A stretch of 64,000 bases of DNA from positions 15,952,001 through 16,016,000 of the forward strand of contig OZ020317.1 of NCBI GenBank assembly GCA_963971305.1. The letters are read 5' to 3'. This stretch comes from Arcuatula senhousia. Lineage: Eukaryota; Mollusca; Bivalvia; Mytilida; Mytilidae. The position numbers and the translations under genes were made by a program. Shown piece by piece: positions 30,101-42,100 of the stretch (positions within the stretch are counted from its first letter, which is position 1; every line of letters begins with the position of its first letter). A model generated the notes under the pieces. That model was not told the DNA's origin. It worked only from the letters and a program-made list of their open reading frames with translations, and did not search any database.

Positions 30101-33100
30101 AGAAACCTAATTCCACGTCAAATAAATTTGAGGCTAAATATAATATTTACGAAACATATTTTTATTAACATTTATTTGTCTTTTTATTTAGTGCCTATTA
30201 CAGTACCATCAACTTCAAGTCGTAAGTACTTTTTTCTAAATACATGTAATATCCCCTTCACATAAGACATTTCTTTACGAGTTTACAACTCATATTCTAT
30301 CACCAAGACTCGCAATCTACTCACAGTTACCTCTCAAATACTCGTAAAGAGGTCTTGAACACTCGTGTGAAATCGTCAGAATTCGTGTAAGTTTTAAGAG
30401 GAAATAAAACTTTTGTGAGTTGCAATAAATGACACTGTCATAAATTTACTTGTAAACGCATAAAGAACTCGTGTTGATTATGACTCACGCTTACTCTAAA
30501 CTAACTCTAGAGTCATTTGCAAGTTAGCTACGGTTTCCTTTACCACATCGCAGTTTACTCTTAAAGACATCGTAAAGACACCATAACATGCTCGTAAACG
30601 CTTCCAAATTAAATTTGTTATCGTCACTGGTGTGGGATGCATAAATGATATATGAAGAAATTGCAAATACCCCGGAATAGCTCGTAAACGGTGGAAAACT
30701 CGTAAAACTTTAATTTTTGAAATATCGTAACAATTCGAAAAATAGTTTCATATACGTCATGTATGTGAGGGGGGTTTTAGGATCTTTTATATTTGAAAGT
30801 GTATTACTAGTACCTTATCTCCATTTATGTTGAAACTATATTCAAAACCATTTAATGCCCAATCAAAACAGATAATAATAGGTGAACAGAACAAACTCTA
30901 TTTATTGAGAAAGGTTGTGTTTTTTTATTTCTGATAATTAAATAATTATGTTTGATTAATCGATAAGCTAACTGTTTTTGCTTTATTCCTCAAACCAACA
31001 AGGGTCCAACAGATACATGTGTAGACTGTTGTTAATACTTTTATTTGAATTTTATTCTTTTATTAAAAACATGTCAAATTTGTTTTTACAGCATGTGGAT
31101 TGGCACAGGTTGACATTGTCATTATTTTGGATTCCTCTACAAGTGTTGGTGATGACAATTATCAAAAGATGAAGGACTTCTGTAAAGACTTCCTTAAGAA
31201 TGCCGATTTAGATTCTGGAAATGTCCAGATTGGTATTGTCTCGTACAGTACCGGGGTACATATAGAATTCCACATGAACAGTTATAGCACTTCTCAGGAC
31301 ATTATGACAGCTATTGATAACATTCCATATCGGTATGGTAGTACAAACACTGCCGATGGTTTAAAAACAATGAGAACACAAATGTATACTGTTGCAAATG
31401 GTGACCGTATTGGTGTTCCGGATATTGTAATCATTTTAACTGATGGTGTTTCTAACATTAATTCACGCAGAACGATTCCAGAAGCAGTATTAGCCAGAGA
31501 TCAAGGAATCCATATTTATGCTGTTGGTATTGGTCTGACAGACACCAGAGAACTGGATGCCATGGCAACGCCACCTGCAGAGGAAAACAGCTTCAATGTT
31601 CAGACTTTTGACGAATTAGCCGGCCTTACTGATCGAGTGTTTCAGGCCTTTTGTCCTGGTAAAATATATTATATTTTAGAATATGTGTAAAATATTCGAT
31701 TTAATTTGGTAATACCTGCTTATTAAATAATGCTTTGGTGTTGTTTCAAATAAGGAATGACTGTCATGATTTTATTTTTATTGGGAAGGATTTTTTTGTA
31801 CACTGTACATTGTATAATTCGCGTAGCGGATTATATATAAATCATGCAAATTATTTTTTATATCCCCGATGAAAAAAAAATTAGTCATTCCTTATGAATG
31901 CATCTTAAAAAACAATTCAAAACACAAACATTGTAGTTATAAGTAAACTGTTAAGGCACCATTCCTTTAAAACTTGGGCGTTTCTCCATGATTTGCATTA
32001 TTTAAATCAAATTTATTCATTGTCTTACACATTCATTTTTAGGTCGAAAACTTTGACTTCGAATTCTCAACTATTTTGTACAAAGTACATGGACAGTTCA
32101 CCACACAGACTCTCACACAGTTTAATGTTTACAAAAATCATTCAGTTTGCAGACAAATTTTTAACCTGACTGTCAGTCCTCGTGTATAAATCGTGGATGT
32201 CAAGAAATTTTTTGCTTTTTTTAAACTCATAACTGGCACATCTAATAATCAACAAATACTTAACTTATTTTTAATAGTTGCTACTACTGCAGCACCGCTG
32301 AAAAATGCATATGATGTTGTCATGGTGATGGACTCCTCAGTTCAAGAGGATGAATTCAATGGATGGATGAAGACCTATGCAAAGAATTTTATCAACACGC
32401 TTAGTATAGAGGATGAACAATACAGACTTGGATTATTGAGATTTAGCTCTGATGCTAATGTTCAATTTAATTTGAACAAATACAACACCAAAGCAGACAT
32501 TCTTAATGCTGTCGATGACGTAAGATATCAGGCTGGTGGCAGCACAGATGTTGCTGGAGCTTTTGATAAAGTACGAAGAAAAATGTTTAAACAACCAAAG
32601 GGCGACAGGGACTTTGCTCGTAACTATATAGTTCTCCTTACTGGAAAAGAGAGGAGTGACGATACAAATGGGGCTTGGGCTGCTGCAGAGCGAGCGGAGG
32701 ACGAAGGGATAGGTATCTATGTTGTCGGCTATGGTATCAATGATAGGATGGAGTTGGACCAAACCTCGTCACACCCTCTATCTACTTTCCAGTACCTTGT
32801 AGGAGATGAAAGAGAATTGAATAATGTTCCTCTTAGATTGCAGGATACAGTTGTTGCACGTAAGTTTAAGTCGTCTCTTGTGTTAATTGTATGTCATACC
32901 TTGCATTTTTATTGCACATCGGACTACTTGCTACTATATTTAAAATACTAGTTTTCTTTATTTTGACAAGTACAAGTCAGAATGTCTTGCATTTATCTCT
33001 AAAATTTTTTTATAACAGATATTATCGAAGTCACTAGATTTTTAACACCCGGCTTTAATTAACGACAGCATATTATACTTCTTAGTGATATTGGAAATTA

Positions 33101-36100
33101 AGTAATTAATATAAAGCCAAATTGTTAAACAGAAACCCAAAAAACTTGCATTGTTTAAAAGTAAAATCTCATTGCTTGTTTCAGAACCTGAAATACCTCC
33201 ACCAATGAGACGGAGACCAAGAATCCCCGATCCTGAGCGTAAGTACAGAAAATCCAGCAACCAATCGATCAAAGTCGATAACATCACATTAAAAATAATG
33301 TTGTGCTGTATTTTTAGTGATAGTTTTTTAATCTTTTTGGTTTTTGTCAAATTGATTGTAGCTGTGATTATTCAATATCATGAAGAAGGTCAAAAATACT
33401 TCATTTATTCTGATTTTTCATTTGAAATTTTCAATGTGATTTGATTTAGTAAAAACAAAAGTTAAATCTTTAAATATTTACCTCGTAAATAATCTAAATA
33501 TCAGTGCGTGAAGTTTAGAACACAATAATACACATAATTTTTATGGTTTCACATACAATGTGTTTTTGTATTATCAACTAATATCTGTTTTTTTTGTATT
33601 TCAGCGTTGAATGAATTACCCGTACATGAAATTGTTCTTTGCATGTACAGTCTGTTTGCATGCATTCCTGGTTCCTACACTATATATTAAGAGTAATCTG
33701 GCTTTCTTGAATTAAAATTATAAATATGTCTGACTTTTTACAGCAACAACTGAAAGAGGTAGAGTATGAAAAGTGATATTTTCCGGAAAAAGTATTAGAT
33801 GTGCTAAAACATGTGATAGTCGAAATTTTTTATGTGTAAATAAAGTTCCATTATGGAAAAAAGTTTGGTAATGATTTTGAAGTGGTTGCACGATAGGTAT
33901 ATATTGCAACGTATTTCTATCACTATCAGGAATAGCAAGTTTAATTACTTTGACGGAAAAGAGTTTGAAAAAAGTAAATTAATGGAGAATGTTGTGTAAT
34001 AACATTGATTTAAAATATATTTGTTTCAATTTGTGTTTTTACTAAAATGAGTGTACAATATGTATGTTACGTGTAGAATTGGCTTCAAAGCAATTATATT
34101 TGTACTTAAATAACATGTTACTTAACATCATTTTATACTTATGATTATGACTTTTTATTTAACAAAAATGCCATAACGTCAATATTGATTTAAACACAAT
34201 ATATATAGCTATAACAATAGATATAATAATAAAAAAGTGAAAAATTGAAAAAGGGGAAAGACAGACTAGGTTACAAAAGGCCATAGTTTTACCGTTTATA
34301 TCATTTGAGAAAGTCTGAAAAATAAAAAAATCAAACGGATATCATAGAAAAATATAAATGTTTGATAAAAATATGTTTTATAGACTGTTGTATTTGGCCT
34401 TCTCGCATAAGTTTAGTAAAACTTTATTATGCTTTATATATATTAAATACTATATGTCGTCGTCTGCGTCGTCGTCGTCGTTGTCAGGTAATTTTTAGTG
34501 TTGGTGCAATAACTTTAGTTATCCAATTGCTATGAAATAGACCATGATGTTCCTTACCATAAAGGATGTTAAAATGAATGGGATTTATGTTGGGGGTACT
34601 CATGGACAAAAGAATCGTTACATATTTGAATACTTAAGGAAATTTATAAAATAATATAAAACTACATAATAATTGAAAGAAATTAAAAGAAATCGCTTAA
34701 TGGTATCCGACAAAGAAAAATGAACTTAAATTGACCTACATTTTAACCATCTGACATTCAAAAATGAAAATGCTAAAATCCAAAATCACAATTCTGGTTA
34801 ACTAGTAACATGTTAAAATGTGAAATGACTGAGAAGACTATCAGGGTACCTTTAAATATTTTTTTCTGAAAGCAGAAGTGATAGAAATTGAGATTTTATT
34901 GAATTCTTGTTGACTTGAATAACCACTTCCGGCTGCGATTTGATATCTTGAAATACCCACTAACCGGAAACACTTTTGTATCCGAAAATTTTTTTTTACG
35001 AATCTACCCAATACTAAAGACAAAATGAACAGAATAAGAATTTGTGTTTGAAATCATCTCTTCGAATGAAATTTAACATTCACACTCCCCGCCTGACCAT
35101 ATCAACTTTCTGTAAATATGTTTTGGGCAATGAGTGTTTAAACTTTTGTGTTTTTCTTTCAATCCAATATAGACAAGGGGACATTAAATGTGACCTTTCA
35201 GACAAAGAGATTATTTATTCGATACAAATTTTCAAATTCATTGGTTTAGAAGAATATCAAAATGGCGGCTTCTTTTTTCACCATTTCAACAAATTGTTCA
35301 CGATAAACCTTGGTAAGGATGCGTTTTATGACAATAAAACAGGTAAATGACCAAAATGTTTAATGTTTCTGATAAGCATTAATTTTCGGGGTGTAACGTT
35401 TCTTTTGGTCCATGAGTATATATATTGTCGCCATAATGTGTCAAAGGATGTAAACGGGTAAAAATGGGCCAGTAAACATAAACGAGAACAGCACGAAGAA
35501 ACATAACAAGCACAAAATCAAAAGAACAGAAATCAACAACGGAAGTTCAAGTCGCAACAAGAGTGAACTCTGTTGCTCCGGAAGAGTAAACAGTTTCTGC
35601 TTGCTATAGCACACCCGTCGCTCTGCCCATTGTCAATTCAGTGTGTCAAATCTGAAAAAGGAAAATAAAACAAAACCCTTTGACAAATCTACCTCTTCAC
35701 TAATCTGAGATAGAAATCCCATATTTGTCTATATAGATTATTTTGATTGCCGCTAAAATGGGTGAAGAGATGTTATAGGGTCAAACCGTAGATATCATTT
35801 GTCAACACTTAATAGTTTTATGCACTCCTATATATTGCCTTAAAAAGCAAGAAATCTCAAAACTTTATAATGTTTTGTATATTATTAATACTGTATATTG
35901 TCGCTATACAAAGCATTATAACGTTTTACTCAACTTATGTGAGAAGGCCATATGGATTCCAAATACAACAGTCTTTAAAAAATATTTTCTCATGTTTTTG
36001 ATAACATCGTTTATAAACAGAAAGTATTATCGTGTGTTGTGAAAAAAAATATGACACGTAGTTTTTTTTCTTCACTTTTTCACATTTTGTTTAAGTTTTA

Positions 36101-39100
36101 AAATATGCATTTTATATGACGTATTTATACCAAACAGCAGAATAACCTATAAATGTTATATCTTAGTGAATTGAACAAGAGTATAACTAGTAATTTTACA
36201 CAAATTCAAGGGGGATCTGTGCTACCATTATATTTTAAAGCAGATTAGAGATAACATGTTTAAAGGGAATGTATATCCGTAAAAGACTAAAATTCAAGGA
36301 GCTAAAAAATAATTTTAAAAATATGTATGGTGAATAAGGCTTTTGATAATAATGAAAATAACATCCTCATACCTTGCATGTAAAGTGTGCCGTAATGCTT
36401 GATACCAATAACAAAGGATAAATTCCTAAAACAAAACAAAAACATTTATTTAAAATTTTCATTGTAAAGTCAGTTAATTTTGAATATGCCATAAATTAAT
36501 ATATTTCATTTAGAAAAAAAAATGTTATAAGTAAGGTTGATTCTAAGAAGATATTTTCCAAATAAAACGCATTTTTGCTTTTCATTTAGATTTTAAATGA
36601 TACAATTATTTGTTAAAAATACATCATAATTCACTGTGTGTTAAGCAATCGAGTACTTAACTACATCCATGTAATTTTAGCTTGTCAGGATAAGACAGAT
36701 CTGGTTATTATTTTGGATGCGTCTACCAGCGTAGGAGAAGACAATTTCCTCAAGATGAAACAGTTTTGCAAAGATTTCCTAGCAAATGCCGACATCGATT
36801 CCGGAAGCGTTAGAGCTGGTTTACTAACATACAGCACAGATGTCAGAATAGAGTTTCAGTTAGGTCAATTTACGACGACGAAAGAAGTTCATGATGCCAT
36901 CGACAATATCGCCTATGCTTATGGTAGTACAAATACTGCAGACGCCATTAAGACCATGAGAACCAAGATGTTTGGAACCTCAGCCGATCGTAAAGACGCC
37001 CCAGATATTGCCATTATAGTAACTGACGGCGTATCAAACATCAACGGTAGAAGGACCATTCCTGAAGCAGAGAACGCTAGGAGTCAGAAGATCCATATAT
37101 ATACCATCGGTATTGGTCTTACCGACACGAAGGAAGTTTTTGCCATGGCAACCCCACCGCCGGAAGAAAACAGTTTCAATGTTCAGAGTTTTGATGAATT
37201 AAGAGGGCTAGACCAGAAAATATTTTCATCTATTTGTCCAGGTAATTTTTTTTAATTAGAAAAGTAAGTGATATATACCTGTATTTACAAAGTGTACATT
37301 TAGCTATATATTTATCTTTGGGTTGTGGAATACTTTAAGAAATATTCAACTTATTTTCGCATGGACATCATATATTAAAAGTTATTTGTTTTAGTTTTTA
37401 TTTGTTTTCATACTTACAAAACTATTTCTACAATTTTTAGATAACCATTATAGCATGCAATTCTAAAACAAAATTAATAGACGTGAGGAAGAACTTAAAG
37501 AAAAAAGTATCTTAATAATATTGAAACATAATGTAGTGATGATGATTGATTTCTTTGGGATTAAATAATCATTCTCTCAACAACCAAATAGAATTCACAG
37601 ATTTGTAAAATAACCTCTATAAACGGTATATGTTTGTTGTAATCCTTTGTAAATTGATAAATTAACATTGTATTATCATGTAAGAGATCATTGTATATAA
37701 TCTTATACAAAGGTATATTTGGCAGCTTCATAAATCGTATATTTTAATAAAGTTATCAACTAAGTTTATTTTCTACGTTTAATCATCATTTTGTACTAAT
37801 ACATGTTTAAAAAAGCCTTATTTATATAATGTTTTCAAACAGATTGAGACACACGTACTATGAAGCTGCTTTTCGTGTAAACATGTAAATGATATTGTAA
37901 TCACGATACTGGTTCTCAGCTTTGATCCCAATTTTCGTCTCTGTTTTAAGAATATGGATCTTTTTTTCCTCTTTTCTTACATAAGCCTTGACAACGGTTT
38001 ATCTTACAATATTTAACACTTTTAGTATAGCTTCATTTTTCAACAGAAACCACAAAAGTATTCTTGTCAAAGTTTATAACATTTTTTTTTATCAAACCAA
38101 GCACCGTTGATGCAGCACTTTTGTTTTCTAACCTCCTATAAATCGTTATAGGTAAATTGTAGTATGAATATAAAAAACAATGTACATTAAACGATTTGTA
38201 TTCAGTAGGAAACGTTTCTGCTTCATCAATTTTTTTTCGGTTTTTAGTTATATTTTTATAAAAAAGTGTAAATTTGCATTGAACTGTTTGCTACCGCCTG
38301 CAAATCTTCATAGGTAAATTGTACATTGAAAATGGAAATCAAAGGAGAGAACCAAAGAGTCTACCTATATCGTCTATATCTTGTATATGTACCGTCTAAT
38401 TGTCTTGTCTATGTGTTATATGTATATAGGTAGAAGTACACCTGTCGTTGTAACCACACCAGAGCCTACCGAAGGTTTGTATGACATGCTCAAAAGCAGT
38501 GGCGGATTTAAAACTTTTTGGTCCCATCGTCTTACAGAAAAAGGGACTGAGGTCTCGCATGCTTAAGTGATTTCCTAAATAGTCAACAATAAAAGATTAA
38601 ATGGGGTTTGATCCGCCACTGCAAAAGCAGAGAGTCTTGTTTGTATATTGTATGATATCTTCCAGTGTGTCCAATATTTATGGAGCTTATAGAATATTAA
38701 AATACAACATTTCATTTAATTGCATGGTTAAAGGCAAACCTTAAAATCTCACGCATTATATACTGTTTATTTGTAAATTGGTTATTAATTTGTATTTTTC
38801 TTTCTTGTCAGTTTAATCCATTCTAAAATATGTTTTATTCCTTTCTCTTTTAATTAATATTTCTCTCTAAAATACTCCTTCAATGTTTGTATTGTTATTT
38901 TACATTATCTTCTATCTTTCAGGAGTCACTACACCTCTCCCTGTTGTGACTAAAGCCCGTAAGTACTTTTTGATATGTAAAATTTTGCTGTCATGTCTAC
39001 AGAAACTTAGTTTCGGTAGCGTTTACCTGATAATAGTAAAAGAAAGACCTCTTACCACTCTTTAATTCATTGAAAAATACTTTTCCCAAGAACCGTGTTC

Positions 39101-42100
39101 ATAACATGTTATTAGTTTTGTGTAATATGTTGTAAAGAACAATTATAACTTAAGGGAGTATAAGCCTGAGATTTTTTGTAATTAAAAGTTTTTAAGAATA
39201 GAAAGTTTGGAAAGAATAGCTCAAAATAGCTAGACTTTATGAAAAAAGTTTTCAAAAACATGGAGCCATTTTCAAGATATAAGCACCTAAAAATATGGCT
39301 GGAAAAAAACTTCTCTAGATTTTTCATAGGAAATACACTGAAAGTTCATCTTCTGCTTTAATATAGAAATTGTAATTAGAATTGAATGATATTGTTATAG
39401 AGTGTTTATTATGACCTTCTCTTAATAGTTCTGAACAAATATTAAGAAAACATGTTGAAATTTTTTTAATGCATTTGAATGGATAATAGCCGAGGATCTC
39501 GAAAATGTTCAATTTCTGAGGCTCGTACTCCCTTAAGAAAACACCCGAATCACTTTAAATTAGTCATAATGTTCATTTTCTTATAAAACATTTGTTGATG
39601 GTCATATTGAATGCCTGTTACAATTGTCTGCAATAACTTTTTTCAGCTTGTGGTCTGTCAAAGACAGACTTGGTAATAATCTTAGACTCTTCAACAAGTG
39701 TCGGTGAAGAGAACTACAAGCTCATGCTCAACTTCGTTAAAGACTTCCTATCGAATACCGATATTGACAGTGGAGATTTAAGAGTTGGTGTTGTCAGTTA
39801 CAGCACCACCGTGACTGTTCACTTCCAGCTAAAAGACTACACAACTAAAGCTGACGTTTTCAATGCAATCGACAATATCAATTATATCTTCGGTAGTACA
39901 AACACTGCAGATGCGCTAAAAGAAATGCGAAGTGTTATGTATACCTTTAGAAATGGCGACCGCCCAGATGTTAAGAACATAGCCATGATCATAACCGATG
40001 GTGTATCGAATATTAACAGCCGACGAACCATCCCAGAGGCAGAGAAAGCACGGGACGAGGGCATTCATGTATACGCTATCGGTATCGGATTAACAGATGT
40101 TCGAGAATTGGAGGGCATGGCTTCCAGACCAGTCAGTGAGAATACTTTCACTGTACAAAGCTTTGATGAGTTAAAAGGCCTCGACCAAATTATATTTGCA
40201 TCATCTTGTTTGAGTAAGTAAATATAAAGTTTTTATTACGAATTAGTGCTTTGATGAGTAAAAAGGTCTCGACACAATATAATAAGCATCATTTTGTTTA
40301 AGTGAGTCTATGTGATGTTATCAGCTTTGATAATTTAAAAAGTCTCGGCTAGAGTATGTTTTTATCATCAGCATATGTATTAGTTACTCAATGATACGTA
40401 ATTATTAATTGACATCTCCCATGATTCAATAGGATCTATAACAATATTATATCGTTATCATCTTGTTAGGTTAATGTGGGAAACCATTTTATATTGAGTA
40501 TCTCGTGAGTTTAAAGGGACAAAAGAACTTCAAATTGGCATTATTCTGTTAGCATAAGTCAATAAGAAGTTACTAGAATTAACTGCCCCGGTGAAAAGCT
40601 AGCCTCATAGAAATATAATATTATTATATTCATTGAGAACTCAAAACAAGGTTTGGTCGTTTGGTCTAGTGGTAGTTATGGACTCATAAAAATATGTATT
40701 AATATTTTTACAGCCACAACAGCACCTGCCCCAATTACTACCACGCCCAAACCACATGGTTATGATCTGGTAGTTGTAATGGACTCGTCTGTCCCTAGGC
40801 AATACTTTACTTGGTTTAAAAACTTTGCCAAGAGATTACCAAACGCTTTAGATATAGATGGTGGAGAATATCGAATTGGTTTAATGAGATACAGTACAAC
40901 CGGTAAGATATTGTAAAATTAGATATTTTCATACGAATAAAATTTCGTTGTTAAACTTGAGCACAATTCTGAATAAGTTAATTGAATGAACATATTTTCG
41001 TTGATATGTTTTAAATACTTAATAATTATTTAAAAGTAAAGGGAATTAATTTTCGTTTTTTTTTTCTTCTTATCAAGGATATAACGTTGTGTCCATTAAA
41101 ATAAAGAGTGTATGCACTGGACACACTTGGAACGGTTTTGAATATTAAGTGCCATTCTCTGTAAGAATCAGGCAATGGGTGAATCATGATTAAAAAACAC
41201 ACGAGTTTGACTTCAAAATACCGTTCAAAATGCTTAAAAAGTAGCAAAAAAATGCATTGGCACTTTTTTAAAAAGTCAGTAATTTGAGATATATTTTGGT
41301 TGAAATGGATATAAAATTTGAATCTAAGGGAGATAACTCTGTCAAGTCACACTAAATTCCAATCATTTTAACAGAAATTTTTCTCCATCCTCTGACACTC
41401 GAGACAAAAACTAATGTTTGTTTCTTCATAAGAAGGCTATTTTGAATGACAATTTATTGTCAAAACCGTGTGTTTTTAAAATCATGATTCAAAGTTTTTA
41501 AATTTTGCCTGATTCTTACAGAGTGTAGATTTTTTTTTAACTTTAACAGCGCCAGTCAATTAACATTTCAAGTATTACAAGAGTTGATAAGCAAAATATG
41601 ACCGATCAAGAAACTTTTGGTTCTACTAGTGGTTGTTATTTGCTGATTTGACGCTGACATATGAATGTCTTGACTTATCATTTTTGATTCAATGTTTTCT
41701 TACCAACAGGTGATGTACAGTTTAATCTTGACGATTATGCCAATGATGCGGTAGGCTACAAGAGAGCAGTTGACGGTGTAGGATACAAGACAGGGGCTAC
41801 AAATACTGATGAAGCAATAGATAAAGTCAGACGACAAATGTTTAGGAGGAGAAATGGGGATAGAGATTATGCTAGAAACTTTATATTGCTTTTGACAGCT
41901 AATGATCAAAGTTCAGGTAACTCTTTGATATAGAAATAGAAAATTCAATATTGCATATTGTAAACGAAACGGTTTTTAAGAGTTTAAACCGTTTATAAGA
42001 GCTTTTTTTCAACGTTGATGTGTTAGAATTAGAAAATACTGGATAAGCATAAATTTCGTACTCTTTTTTCGAATTATAAGGTATGTAAGTAAGTAAGTAA

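Noticed and set aside
33605..33689. Possible exon after TTTCAG reading LNELPVHEIVLCMYSLFACI
   Set aside because: No convincing phase-1 donor before the stop and no similarity to any module of the gene.
40650..40690. tRNA-like A-box sequence TGGTCTAGTGGTAGTTATGG
   Set aside because: No B box or acceptor-stem pairing follows; the VWA-B exon begins 24 bases later.
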